DNA of 64,000 nt from Pseudophaeobacter arcticus DSM 23566 (GTDB lineage Bacteria; Pseudomonadota; Alphaproteobacteria; Rhodobacterales; Rhodobacteraceae): assembly GCF_000473205.1 (NCBI RefSeq), contig NZ_KI421507.1:338068-402067 (forward strand). Direction: 5' to 3'. The position numbers were made by a program, and so were the translations under genes. Numbering within the stretch: position 1 is the first letter of the stretch; the number at the start of each line of letters is the position of its first letter. Positions 49,957 through 58,958 of the stretch are shown here, one piece after another. The notes beneath the pieces were generated by a model, which saw only the letters and a program-made list of their open reading frames with translations, did not search any database and was not told where the DNA came from.

Positions 49957-51547
49957 AGCTGAGTTCGACTATATCGTTATCGGTGCAGGGTCTGCCGGCT
50001 GTGTTCTGGCCAACCGGCTGTCAGCCAACCCCACCCATCGGGTGCTGGTGGTCGAGGCGGGCGGATCGCAGAGCGACCCGCGGGTGAAAGTCCCGGCGGG
50101 CATCCTGGCGATGTATGGCCGCCCGCGCTTTGACTTTGGCTATGTCGGCACACCCCAGCCGGAACTGAACGGCCGCCGAATTCCGGTGAACCGGGGAAAG
50201 ATGCTTGGCGGTTCCTCCTCGATGAACTCGATGCTTTATATTCGCGGTGCTGCCTCGGACTATGATGAGTGGCGCGATCTGGGCTGTACCGGATGGGGTT
50301 GGGACGACATCTTGCCCCTGTTCAAGGCGCTTGAGCGCAATGGCATCGGTCAGGATCCCGCCTATCACGGCACCGAGGGAGAGCTTTATGTCTCGCATCC
50401 CACCGACCCGAACACCGTCTGTCAGGATTTTATTGCTGCGGGCGAGACACTCCAACTGCCGCATAATACGGATTTCAACGGCGCCTCGCAGCTGGGTCTT
50501 GGGGTCTATGATGTGACCCAGAAAAACGGCATACGCTTTTCTGCCTACAATGCCTTTTTGGAACCGGTGCGACACCGGCCCAACCTGGAGATCTGGACTG
50601 GGACAGAGCTGCAACACCTGATCCTCGATCAGGGCCGTGTCAGCGGCGTGGCGCTGAAGCGCAACGGAGCTGTGCAGCAGGTCGGCTGCCGGGGCGAGGT
50701 GGTGCTGAGTGGCGGGGCGATTGGTACGCCGATGGCGCTGATGGCGTCGGGCATCGGTCCGGGTGAGGTGCTTCGGGCAGCGGGTATTGAGGTGGCGCAT
50801 GATCTGGCTGGCGTGGGCCAGAACCTGCGGGACCATGTTGACGGAATGATTACCCTGCGCAGTGGCTCTGCGCGCACGCTTGGGCTTTCCCTGCGCAACT
50901 GGAGGCGGCTGGTAATGTCTCCCTTTGCTTTTGCCGCTCAGCGCAGGGGAGAGCTGTCAACGAACTATGTGGTTGCTGGTGGCTTTGCCAAGACACGCTA
51001 CGCCGGCGATCTGCCCGATATCCAGTTCCATTTTGTGCCGGGCTACCGCAGTCACCGGGGGCGGTTGCTGGAATGGGGGCATGGTTTTGCCGTTCATACC
51101 TGCGTGTTGCGGCCCGGCTCGGTTGGTGAAATCCGATTGGGTCATGAGAACGGCGCGCCGGTGCCGCTGATTGATCATCGCTTTTTCTCTGACCGGCGCG
51201 ATCTCGACACCTTGATCGAAGGGATCAAGACCGCGCGCCAGATCTTTGCGGCTTCGCCGATGGCGGGCCTCGGGGGCGAAGAGATTCTGCCTGGCCCGGA
51301 GGTGCAGAGCGACGGTGAGATCGAGGCCTACCTGCGCGCTGAGGCCTTAACCGTGTATCATCCGGTCGGCACCGCAAAAATGGGCACTGATCCCATGGCG
51401 GTGGTTGACCCGGTGTCGCTGCGGGTGCGCGGCTTGCAGAACCTGCGGGTTGCCGATGCTTCGGTGATGCCAACCCTGATCGGTGGCAACACCAACGCGC
51501 CTACGATGGTTATCGGTGAAAAATGCGCCAGCGCGATTCTCAGATGA
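49937..51547 (+). CDS. GMC-family oxidoreductase (choline/alcohol dehydrogenase-like)
   Basis: A 536-residue FAD enzyme of the glucose-methanol-choline family. FAD site IVIGAGSAGCVLANRL, first signature GKMLGGSSSMNSMLYIRG, second signature GGAIGTPMALMASGIGPG-like block, and the catalytic His in VYHPVGTAKMG plus Asn in GGNTNAPTM. It oxidises a primary or amino alcohol to an aldehyde, choline by closest family, although the position next to a YtcJ-like amidase and PotABCD argues for an aminoalcohol released from the imported compound. Confidence 0.9.
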   Translation: MGQTVHKAEFDYIVIGAGSAGCVLANRLSANPTHRVLVVEAGGSQSDPRVKVPAGILAMYGRPRFDFGYVGTPQPELNGRRIPVNRGKMLGGSSSMNSMLYIRGAASDYDEWRDLGCTGWGWDDILPLFKALERNGIGQDPAYHGTEGELYVSHPTDPNTVCQDFIAAGETLQLPHNTDFNGASQLGLGVYDVTQKNGIRFSAYNAFLEPVRHRPNLEIWTGTELQHLILDQGRVSGVALKRNGAVQQVGCRGEVVLSGGAIGTPMALMASGIGPGEVLRAAGIEVAHDLAGVGQNLRDHVDGMITLRSGSARTLGLSLRNWRRLVMSPFAFAAQRRGELSTNYVVAGGFAKTRYAGDLPDIQFHFVPGYRSHRGRLLEWGHGFAVHTCVLRPGSVGEIRLGHENGAPVPLIDHRFFSDRRDLDTLIEGIKTARQIFAASPMAGLGGEEILPGPEVQSDGEIEAYLRAEALTVYHPVGTAKMGTDPMAVVDPVSLRVRGLQNLRVADASVMPTLIGGNTNAPTMVIGEKCASAILR

Positions 51548-51643
51548 CAGCGGGGGTAAACTGGTCTTGGCGCGCTGGGGCTGCCCTGCGGGAGCGGTGT
51601 GGAGGTGGAGCAAAGCCCGCGAAGGAGATCAGTTGCGCAGCGG

Positions 51644-52312
51644 CTAATCCTTGGCTGCCTTTGACCGGGCCGCTGATTTGGTCTCTCGATGTGCAGCGGC
51701 TTTTGCACGGTTGCCGCAGACCTCCATCGAACACCAGCGGCGTTTGTGGTTCTTGCTGACGTCGTGGAAATACAGCGTACAGGTTGGCCCTTGGCAATTC
51801 CTGACATACCTGAAATCCGCCTCACAAATAAATTTTGCTGCGGCTGCGGCGATGCGGGCCAGCAGATCTTCAGGCGTTCGAAATTGGTGCAGAGTTGACA
51901 GGCAAAGCGCCTCGGTTGTCGCAGACCCATCGGTGGCTTGAGTTGGCGAGAGGCTGATCTGTAGATGTTGCCGCCCGGTGGCCAATACTTCATTTATTCT
52001 TTCAAGCATCGGGTGAGATATCGGCACTTCGTTGGCGTCAGCAGCCAGGCTGACAAAGTCGCGCAGGTCGTCACGAAAAGCATGGATGTCATCCAAAGTG
52101 CGCGCCAGATCAGCGGCATTAATGTCCCCCCGAAACTGCGCCACTTCTGATTCAGTGCATAGGCCAGCCAGCACCAGCCAATCCAACAGGTCAGCCCCGG
52201 TCTCCAGCCAATCAATGACCGATGCCTTGGGGGCTGCAACAGAATTCAGGAAATCCAGTGCTGTGTCTTCCCCAACAAAGCTTGGGGATGGGCGGGTGTT
52301 CTTGGCGTTCAT
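51644..52312 (-). CDS. CGNR zinc-finger/ABATE domain protein (probable regulator)
   Basis: A 222-residue protein with an N-terminal ABATE-like helical domain (starting ALDFLNSVAA) and a C-terminal CGNR zinc finger: RNCQGPTCTLYFHD, then RRWCSMEVCGNRAKAAAHR, giving four Cys ligands. The basic C-terminus suggests nucleic-acid binding. It is divergent from the azoreductase across a 340-bp spacer and may regulate it, but no operator was tied to it. Confidence 0.9.
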   Translation of the reverse strand: MNAKNTRPSPSFVGEDTALDFLNSVAAPKASVIDWLETGADLLDWLVLAGLCTESEVAQFRGDINAADLARTLDDIHAFRDDLRDFVSLAADANEVPISHPMLERINEVLATGRQHLQISLSPTQATDGSATTEALCLSTLHQFRTPEDLLARIAAAAAKFICEADFRYVRNCQGPTCTLYFHDVSKNHKRRWCSMEVCGNRAKAAAHRETKSAARSKAAKD

Positions 52313-52652
52313 TTGAGCCTCGCTGCAATGGTCTCACGCGCGACGGATATTGTGCGTAACCCTGAAAACAAGGTTTTGCAAGCTATCCTGGTCCTTGGGT
52401 CCTTCTCTGGATCACGAATAAGTAACTATCTATCTTGCATTTTTACGGTTAGTAATCGAAGTGGCCGTCAAAAAGTAATTTTGAAGGTTACTGACCAAGA
52501 GAGGACTCGCTGATGAAATTTGTGCACCAGAATGCTGCAGCCCTGGCTGCGCGGGTTTGCGTCATCACCGCATAGGGGATGCAAGCCCTTGATTTCATGT
52601 CGCGTTAAACGCGCTTGGTCCCAGTCCTCACCCCAATAAAGGAACTCCTAAG
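52313..52652. promoter_or_regulatory. Divergent spacer CGNR gene / azoreductase with repeated AGTAA half-sites
   Basis: A 340-bp A/T-rich spacer. AGTAA occurs at 52421-52425, 52451-52455 and 52474-52478, and its inverse TTACT at 52488-52492, the last two forming AGTAA-N9-TTACT. These could be operator half-sites for a redox-type regulator. A 20-codon frame lies at 52513-52575. No clear promoter pair could be assigned. Confidence 0.4.
52513..52575 (+). CDS. Possible 20-residue leader peptide
   Basis: ATG 52513 to TAG 52575 codes MKFVHQNAAALAARVCVITA, with GAGAGGA upstream as a plausible ribosome site. It lies 77 nt before the azoreductase start. No homologue is known to me, and so short a frame could occur by chance. 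Confidence 0.25.
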   Translation: MKFVHQNAAALAARVCVITA

Positions 52653-53276
52653 ATGAAAAAGATCCTCCATATTCTCGCCTCCCCACGTGGGGCAGATTCA
52701 CAATCATCCAAATTGGCGGCGGCTTACCTCGCCGCTGAGAAAGCCGCCAATCCAGATCTAACAGTAGATGTTCTGGACCTATGGCAGGCCGATCTGCCCG
52801 AGTTTGATGGCGACAAAGCAGCGGCGAAGATGACGTTCTTTGGTGTTGGCGAAATGGATGCATCGACCCAGTCAGCCTGGGATCAAATCGTGTCGATCAC
52901 CGAGCGTTTCACTGCGGCTGACACCTATGTGTTGTCTGTGCCGATGTGGAACGGTGGCGTTCCTTACAAGCTGAAGCAATACATCGACATCATTACCCAG
53001 CCCGGTTTGCTGTTTGGTTTTGACCCCGAGGCTGGATACAGTGGTTTGTTGGAGAACAAGGCGGCGCGAGTGTTTTATACCTCTGGCGTGTACGGGCCTG
53101 GCGCGTCGGCAAAATACGGGGCAGATCATCATTCTACGTATCTGTCCTGGTGGTTGGATTTTATTGGTGTGTCAGACATCAAAACCGTTCGCTTTCAGCC
53201 CTCTTTGCTGACGGCTGACCCCATAGGCGCGCAAAAAGCTGCGGTTCAGCAGGCCGCAGATTTGGCAGCCTCATAG
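52653..53276 (+). CDS. azoR: FMN-dependent NADH-azoreductase (AzoR-like)
   Basis: A 207-residue flavodoxin-fold quinone/azo reductase. The N-terminus KKILHILASPRGADSQSSKLA gives the FMN phosphate loop, SVPMWNGGVPYKLKQYIDIITQPG is the central FMN-binding block, and ASGVYG-like YTSGVYGPG follows. AAGGA is 10 nt before the ATG. Cytoplasmic two-electron reduction of quinones and azo compounds, usually a thiol/electrophile stress enzyme. Confidence 0.92.
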   Translation: MKKILHILASPRGADSQSSKLAAAYLAAEKAANPDLTVDVLDLWQADLPEFDGDKAAAKMTFFGVGEMDASTQSAWDQIVSITERFTAADTYVLSVPMWNGGVPYKLKQYIDIITQPGLLFGFDPEAGYSGLLENKAARVFYTSGVYGPGASAKYGADHHSTYLSWWLDFIGVSDIKTVRFQPSLLTADPIGAQKAAVQQAADLAAS

Positions 53277-53418
53277 GGTTGAATTGCGAATGGCCAGGGG
53301 CAGCGCTAGATGTCCCCGGCCTCCCAGCCTTGACCCAGGCCTGCCGATCAAAAGCGATCTGAACCTTTTGTCAGCAGGCGTGGGCAAAACAGTTAGTTCC
53401 GCTCGGCGAAGACTATCC

Positions 53419-53437
53419 AGTCTATCGCGGATAGACT
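53419..53437. other. Hairpin between azoR and sigma-factor genes
   Basis: A perfect 8-bp stem AGTCTATC/GATAGACT with a GCG triloop, abutting the sigma-factor stop codon. It may end convergent transcripts, but a T-tract is missing. Confidence 0.4.
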
Positions 53438-54260
53438 AAGGAAATTGGTGCAGTATCTGTTCGACAAGTGCCGTCATGGAGGGGACAAACCTGGGGTTAG
53501 AGCGCAGGATGGAGACCGAGCGTTGTGCGGTCTCTAAATTTGCAACATTCCTTTGGACGTCTTTAGGTGCGAGCGTCCCGATTTGATCTGCATTTAATCC
53601 TGTTATCCCCTTGGCAATACGCCCTGTTTGCAGGGCTGGTGTGATACGGCGAGCGCAGCTGCATGTGGCGGCTGCGGAGTGTATGCTGCAGGTTGATTGC
53701 ATGAAGTCGGTTATGGAATTTCGGGCCCGCCGCAACCGCTGGCGATAGGTTCCGGCCGGGATCTCCAGAATGTCGCAGGCTTCGGTATCTGTCATCTCAA
53801 AGATGTCACCCAGAATATAGGCTATTCGCAACGGACGCGACAGGCACACAAGCATTGCCAATGTACAGCCGACCTTGACCTCTTTGAGCGCAAGTTGATG
53901 TTCCGCATCGGTCAAATCCAAATGCGCTGGATCCGCCTGCCCATGGTCCAGATCGGCTGCGTATTCCTTGAACCCCCAGCGCATTTTCTCCACCCGGCCC
54001 AGCCGTGCGGTTTTGGCAAGGTGTCGGCTTGCGATGCGGAAAGCCCATGCTCCCGCCAGCTCCATTTCGCGCAGATCCCCCAAGTGGGTAATGATCTTGA
54101 TCAGGATTTCCTGCGTGGCGTCTTCGGCATCTTGCCGATGGGCAAGCATCCGCATGGCCAGATTGAACACTGGTCCGGACGCCGCGTTGATCAGCTCTTC
54201 TAGGGCCGCGCGACTTCCCTGTCGCGCGGCCTCCACCGTTACGGGATCAAAAATGATCAT
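53436..54260 (-). CDS. ECF-type RNA polymerase sigma factor with Cys-rich C-terminal extension
   Basis: A 274-residue sigma-70 family protein. Region 2 is clear (NLAMRMLAHRQDAEDATQEILIKI) and region 4 follows (LSRPLRIAYILGDIFEMTDTEACDILEIPAGTYRQRLRRAR). Beyond region 4 it has about 90 extra residues with a Cys cluster (STCSIHSAAATCSCARR), as in ECF groups with regulatory C-terminal extensions; this replaces an anti-sigma gene, none of which is adjacent. It overlaps the SRPBCC gene by 4 nt. The extension could sense metal or redox state; inference. Confidence 0.88.
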   Translation of the reverse strand: MIIFDPVTVEAARQGSRAALEELINAASGPVFNLAMRMLAHRQDAEDATQEILIKIITHLGDLREMELAGAWAFRIASRHLAKTARLGRVEKMRWGFKEYAADLDHGQADPAHLDLTDAEHQLALKEVKVGCTLAMLVCLSRPLRIAYILGDIFEMTDTEACDILEIPAGTYRQRLRRARNSITDFMQSTCSIHSAAATCSCARRITPALQTGRIAKGITGLNADQIGTLAPKDVQRNVANLETAQRSVSILRSNPRFVPSMTALVEQILHQFP

Positions 54261-54658
54261 GCCGCAAGAATTCCTTTCAGTTTCTCCAACTCGGTTCCCA
54301 GAATTTCCTTCTGCGCCTCCAGGGCTCCTTCCAGTGCCTCTAGGGGAACGGGCGGGGCCATCAGGACAAAGGAATAAATGGAGTCCCCGTCGCCATTTGG
54401 TGTGATCCGCGAATAGGCTGCCCCTGTGGCACCATCCGGAAATGTCATTAGCCAGTCAACGGTACCCGCCTCACGCGAGATCACGGTGTCCAGTTTGATT
54501 GGAACCGCACCAGTTGGTGTGACCAAATCAGCCGAAGTCGCATCCGCGCGCGAAAAGGCATTGGTCCATTTTGGCAGGTTTGAGGGTTGGGAAACAAAGT
54601 CAAAAGCCGCATCCCGCGAGAGGGGTAAGCCGATGGACTGCACGTCGAAGTTTTTCAT
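54257..54658 (-). CDS. SRPBCC (START-like) family protein
   Basis: A 133-residue protein with a helix-grip (Bet v1/polyketide cyclase-like) profile: an N-terminal beta strand (FDVQSIGLPLSRDAAFDFVSQPSNLPKW), alternating strands and a long C-terminal helix (EALEGALEAQKEILGTELEKLKGIL). ATG 54658 was chosen, since GGAG lies 6 nt upstream; an open frame extends 20 residues more. It is co-transcribed with the ECF sigma factor, so it may be its ligand sensor or target. Confidence 0.8.
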   Translation of the reverse strand: MKNFDVQSIGLPLSRDAAFDFVSQPSNLPKWTNAFSRADATSADLVTPTGAVPIKLDTVISREAGTVDWLMTFPDGATGAAYSRITPNGDGDSIYSFVLMAPPVPLEALEGALEAQKEILGTELEKLKGILAA

Positions 54659-54859
54659 GTCGATCTCCAAATTCACCTGCCGCGCAACTGCCGCAGATAT
54701 ACATAAAGAGCGCGGCACTGATCGAAGTGTTACATGTCGTTTTGCATTTTCCTGAGCACCGCATCCTGGCGCGCTGTCGCCAGAGCTGCGCGTGGCGCCA
54801 GGTGCAGCCGCACAACAGTCACGTTAGGCAGATCGACCATTTGCAGATCCCATGGGGCT

Positions 54860-55897
54860 TTACAGAGACACGGTGCTGTTGGCCCCCCGTTGGCGATAGG
54901 TGCCTGGGGTGGCATTGGTCCAGCGCCGGAAGGCGCGATGGAAATTTGCAGCTGAGGCAAAACCAATATCCTGTGAAATTTCCTCGATGCTTTTGAGACC
55001 ACGCGACAGGTCACGTATCGCAATATCACGACGCAGACCGTCTTTGATGGCCTGAAAGGAGGTTCCTTCGGCGTCCAGCCGCCGGATCAGGGTGCGGGGC
55101 GTAAGGTTTAGGTCTTTGGCTGCATCTTTGAGGTGGTAGTCCAGCCTGTCTGACAACAACAAAAGGTCACGCAACCGCAGGGGCAGGGCATGGGTGCGAT
55201 AGTTGGTAAAGATCCAGTCTCGGGGGGCGCGCAGCAGGAACTCCTGCATTTCCAGCTCGCTGCGGGCGACCGGCAGGTCATCGGGCTGGGGGCCAAAGAC
55301 GATCCTGGACCGCGCCTGACCAAACAGGATCGGCGCCGGAAACAACACTGGGTAGTCTTCGGCAAATTCGGGGCGGTCAAAAGCAAAGCCAACCTCGGTC
55401 AGCGGCAGTTCACGTCCCGTCAGCCAGGAGGAGACCCCATGGGCAAGTTTCAGCAGGAACATATGGCCAAACCGTTGGGGCCTGTCCTGCCCGCGTGGCG
55501 CCAGCAGGATGCAGATATGGTCGGCCTCTGTCTCTAGCACCAGCTGGAAATCATCCAGCAAGAGGTTCCAGAAGGAGGTAAAGCGAAACAGCGCCGCCGA
55601 GAGCGAAGAGGCCCCCCGCATCGAGGCACAGAGATGTTTCAGGGTGCCGGTGCGAATGGGGCGGCTCCACAGGCCCATCATTTCGTCGCCGGTTTCAACT
55701 GCGACGAGCTGATACAGGCGGACGATTTGGTCATGGGTCACGCGGCCTCCGGGCTGGGCGGATCCGACCAGACCGATCTGACCGAGAAATCCGGCCAGTT
55801 GGTGTGGCGGGCAGTGCTGACGCAAGACCTGCAGCCAATCTTCCAGAAAGGCGCGGGATACGGTGGGCAGAATGTCAGGACCGGGATCAAAAATCAT
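54860..55897 (-). CDS. AraC-family transcriptional regulator (OruR/ArgR-like)
   Basis: A 345-residue regulator with an N-terminal arabinose-binding-like domain (PF12625 type, the QLVAVETGDEMMGLWSRPIRTGTL stretch) and a C-terminal AraC double HTH (LKDAAKDLNLTPRTLIRRLDAEG, then IEEISQDIGFASAANFHRAFRRW). Divergent from the dmdC-like gene over a 148-bp spacer, so it probably controls the dmdC/dmdD-like pair. Confidence 0.92.
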   Translation of the reverse strand: MIFDPGPDILPTVSRAFLEDWLQVLRQHCPPHQLAGFLGQIGLVGSAQPGGRVTHDQIVRLYQLVAVETGDEMMGLWSRPIRTGTLKHLCASMRGASSLSAALFRFTSFWNLLLDDFQLVLETEADHICILLAPRGQDRPQRFGHMFLLKLAHGVSSWLTGRELPLTEVGFAFDRPEFAEDYPVLFPAPILFGQARSRIVFGPQPDDLPVARSELEMQEFLLRAPRDWIFTNYRTHALPLRLRDLLLLSDRLDYHLKDAAKDLNLTPRTLIRRLDAEGTSFQAIKDGLRRDIAIRDLSRGLKSIEEISQDIGFASAANFHRAFRRWTNATPGTYRQRGANSTVSL

Positions 55898-56045
55898 AGG
55901 GGTCTTTTGCGCGGCTTTGTCACTTTTTGCAATGTTTTCGTCCGCTAGGGAGATTGTTCCTGCAATTTACCCTCATTATCTGGCATATTAAGCAAGCCCG
56001 GTTGGGTGACAGACCAGACAGATATCCCAGTGGAGGCGACAGCCC

Positions 56046-57815
56046 GTGAGTTTTGATGCACCCGTAAAAGACATGCTTTTCAACATTGAACACCTCTCTC
56101 GCTGGTCCGAGGTTGCCGGGCTGGACAAATACGACGGCCTGGAGCTGAGCGACGCGGGCGCCGTATTGGAAGAGTTTGGCCGCTTTTGTGGCGAGGAAAT
56201 CGCGCCGCTAAATGCCTCTGGCGATGCCGATGCCTCCCATTTTCAGGACGGCAAGGTCCAGCTGGCCGACGGATTTGCGCAGGCCTATCAGAAATTTGTT
56301 GAAATGGGCTGGCAAAGCCTGCCCCATCCCAGCGCCTTTGGTGGTCAGGACCTGCCCCGCGCCGTGGCGGCCTCTGCCACCGAGATGCTGAACGCGGCCA
56401 ATCTCAGCTTTGCGCTGTGTCCGCTGCTGACAGACGGTGCAATCGAGGCGCTGCTCACCGCCGGATCTGACGCCACCAAGGCGACCTATCTGGACAACCT
56501 GGTCAGCGGCAATTGGACCGGCACCATGAACCTGACCGAGCCCCAGGCCGGCAGCGATCTGGCGCTGGTGCGCAGCCGCGCCGAACCACAGGCGGACGGG
56601 ACCTACAAGGTCAGCGGTACCAAGATCTTTATCACCTATGGTGAGCACGACATGTCGGAAAACATCGTGCATCTGGTTCTGGCGCGTACCCCGGATGCCC
56701 CGGCTGGGGTCAAGGGCATCAGCCTGTTTCTGGTGCCAAAATTCATGGTCGAGGAAAATGGCGCGCTGGGCGCGCGCAACGCCGTCCATTGCCAAAGCGT
56801 CGAACATAAACTGGGCATCAAGGCCAGCCCAACGGCCGTGCTGCAGTTCGAAGGCGCCACCGGGTTTTTGATCGGTGAAGAAAACGCCGGCCTCACCTAT
56901 ATGTTCGAGATGATGAACTCGGCCCGCTATGCAGTGGGTCTGCAGGGGATCGCCGTGGGCGAGCGCGCCTATCAACAGGCGCTTGCCTTTGCCAGGGAGC
57001 GGGTGCAAAGCGCGCCGGTTGATGGCTCCACCCGCGAGGCGGTGACCATTATCCATCACCCGGATGTGCGCCGCATGTTGATGCGGATGCGGGTGCTGAC
57101 CGAAGGCGCGCGCGGCATGGCCGCCTTTGCCGCCGGCTGTCAGGATCTGGCCCGCAACGCGGGATCACCCGAGGCGCAGGCGGAGGCCAAGGCACTGTCA
57201 GAGTTCCTCACCCCGCTGGTCAAAGGCTTCAGCACCGAAAATGGTGTCGAGGTGGCGTCACTGGGCGTTCAGGTGCATGGTGGCATGGGCTTTATTGAGG
57301 AAACCGGCGCGGCGCAGCATTACCGTGATGCCCGCATTTTGCCGATCTATGAAGGCACCACCGCCATTCAGGCCAATGATCTGGTGGGGCGAAAGACCCT
57401 GCGCGATGGCGGCAAAACCGCCCGTGCCCTGGCGGCGCGGATTGCCGAGACAGAAGCAGAGTTGGCGGCAGGCTCAGCTGCGGCCCAGGCCGTGGCACCA
57501 CGGCTGGCGGGTGCGCGGCAGGACTTTGAAGAGGTGGTCGCGCATTTGCTCAGCCTTGAGAAGGCGGAAATGCCCACCGCCTTTGGCGCTGGCGTGCCCT
57601 ATCTGATGCTGGCCGGGAATTTGGTCTCTGGCTGGCAGATGGCACGTGGCCTACTGGCAGCAGAAGCGGCCCTGGCGCGGGGCGAAGACCCGGACTTTAT
57701 GGCGGCCAAGGTGGCCTCGGCCCGGTTCTATGCCGATCACGTGCTATGCGAAACCGAGGTGCAGCGCAGCCGCTGCGTTTCCGGCGCCGAAAGCCTCGCG
57801 GCGGCGCTGCTGTAA
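56046..57815 (+). CDS. dmdC: Acyl-CoA dehydrogenase, 3-methylmercaptopropionyl-CoA dehydrogenase-like
   Basis: A 589-residue acyl-CoA dehydrogenase, longer than usual by a C-terminal domain, as in DmdC. FAD and CoA blocks are present: NLTEPQAGSDLALVRSRAE, TKIFITYGEHDMSENIVHLVLAR, GIKASPTAVLQFEGATGFLIG and the active-site IYEGTTAIQ. Start GTG 56046 with GGAGG 9 nt upstream. DmdC oxidises 3-methylmercaptopropionyl-CoA to methylthioacryloyl-CoA in DMSP demethylation. The paired DmdD-like gene supports this, but FadE-like relatives of unknown substrate share the build. Confidence 0.85.
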   Translation: MSFDAPVKDMLFNIEHLSRWSEVAGLDKYDGLELSDAGAVLEEFGRFCGEEIAPLNASGDADASHFQDGKVQLADGFAQAYQKFVEMGWQSLPHPSAFGGQDLPRAVAASATEMLNAANLSFALCPLLTDGAIEALLTAGSDATKATYLDNLVSGNWTGTMNLTEPQAGSDLALVRSRAEPQADGTYKVSGTKIFITYGEHDMSENIVHLVLARTPDAPAGVKGISLFLVPKFMVEENGALGARNAVHCQSVEHKLGIKASPTAVLQFEGATGFLIGEENAGLTYMFEMMNSARYAVGLQGIAVGERAYQQALAFARERVQSAPVDGSTREAVTIIHHPDVRRMLMRMRVLTEGARGMAAFAAGCQDLARNAGSPEAQAEAKALSEFLTPLVKGFSTENGVEVASLGVQVHGGMGFIEETGAAQHYRDARILPIYEGTTAIQANDLVGRKTLRDGGKTARALAARIAETEAELAAGSAAAQAVAPRLAGARQDFEEVVAHLLSLEKAEMPTAFGAGVPYLMLAGNLVSGWQMARGLLAAEAALARGEDPDFMAAKVASARFYADHVLCETEVQRSRCVSGAESLAAALL

Positions 57816-57896
57816 GCGCGCCACATCAAACTCTCTTTAGGGCGGCGCCGCCTGCAGCGGCGCCCGCTTCTCCCCTGTGCTGACAAGGACTGTACC

Positions 57897-58703
57897 ATGA
57901 CCGTTGAAATCGACATTTCCCGCTTCAAGAACCTCGACCTTCAGGCCCATGACGACGGGGTCTGGGTGGTCACCCTGAACCGCCCGACCAAACGCAACGC
58001 GCTGGATATCGACACCATCGAGGAGCTGGTTGATTTCTTCTCCACCGCGCCGCGCGCCGGGGTCAAGGCGGTCGTGCTGGCGGGATCCGGCGATCATTTC
58101 TGCGCTGGGCTTGATCTGATCGAACACCATGACGCAGATCGCAGCCCGGCTGATTTCATGCATGTCTGCCTGCGCTGGCACGAGGCCTTTAACAAGATGG
58201 AATACGGCGGCGTTCCGGTCATCGCGGCGCTACAGGGCGCGGTTGTTGGCGGCGGTTTGGAGCTTGCCAGTTCGGCCCATATCCGAGTGATGGATCAGAG
58301 TACCTATTTTGCCCTGCCCGAGGGCCAGCGCGGGCTGTTCACCGGCGGTGGTGCCACCATCCGTGTGACCGATCTGGTGGGTAAATCCCGCATGATCGAC
58401 ATGATGCTGACGGGCCGCGTTTATCAGGGGCAAGAAGCCTGCGACCTGGGGCTGGCGCAGTATATCGTCGAGGGTTCCAGTTTTGACAAAGCGCTGGAAC
58501 TGGCACGGCGCACAGCCGAAAACCTGCCGCTGTCGAATTTTGCCATCTGCTCTGCCGTCAGCCATATGCAGAATATGTCAGCGATGGATGCCGCCTATGC
58601 CGAGGCCGTGGTGGCGGGTGTGGTCAACACCCAGCCCGATGCCCGCGCGCGGCTTGCGGCCTTTGCCGACAAAAGCGCCGCCCGTGTGCGCCGCAACGAC
58701 TAA
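57897..58703 (+). CDS. dmdD: Enoyl-CoA hydratase family, methylthioacryloyl-CoA hydratase-like
   Basis: A 268-residue crotonase. The oxyanion-hole segment HFCAGLDL and the two Glu residues (Glu122 in [11 protein letters not shown], Glu142 in LPEGQRGLF) are set as in DmdD, where the equivalent Glu pair drives hydration and thioester hydrolysis. It lies 81 nt after the dmdC-like gene, the usual Roseobacter order. It would split methylthioacryloyl-CoA into methanethiol, acetaldehyde and CO2. A strong terminator follows. DmdA/DmdB are not in the window. Confidence 0.85.
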   Translation: MTVEIDISRFKNLDLQAHDDGVWVVTLNRPTKRNALDIDTIEELVDFFSTAPRAGVKAVVLAGSGDHFCAGLDLIEHHDADRSPADFMHVCLRWHEAFNKMEYGGVPVIAALQGAVVGGGLELASSAHIRVMDQSTYFALPEGQRGLFTGGGATIRVTDLVGKSRMIDMMLTGRVYQGQEACDLGLAQYIVEGSSFDKALELARRTAENLPLSNFAICSAVSHMQNMSAMDAAYAEAVVAGVVNTQPDARARLAAFADKSAARVRRND

Positions 58704-58728
58704 GATCAGACTCTTGAGCTGATCATTG

Positions 58729-58764
58729 CCCCGCCCTTTGCAAAAAGGGCGGGGCTTTTCTTTG
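58729..58764 (+). terminator. Intrinsic terminator after dmdD
   Basis: A perfect 12-bp stem GCCCCGCCCTTT (58729-58740) and AAAGGGCGGGGC (58745-58756) with a GCAA loop, followed by TTTTCTTT. Classic Rho-independent form, 25 nt after the stop. Confidence 0.92.
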
Positions 58765-58958
58765 GTGGAACTGCTTGGCCGGGGGGCAAGGTCACTGCGC
58801 GGACCCCGGGCCCGGGATCACCGGTTCGCGAACGGTGAAAGCTGGTGCACCGCAGGGGAATCAGCTAGAAAAAAGCAGTGACCGATTGTCTATGCGTCAC
58901 TGCCGGATCTGTATCGCTCTTGTTGCCCGCCTACGGGATGAAGGAAAGAATTGACCGC

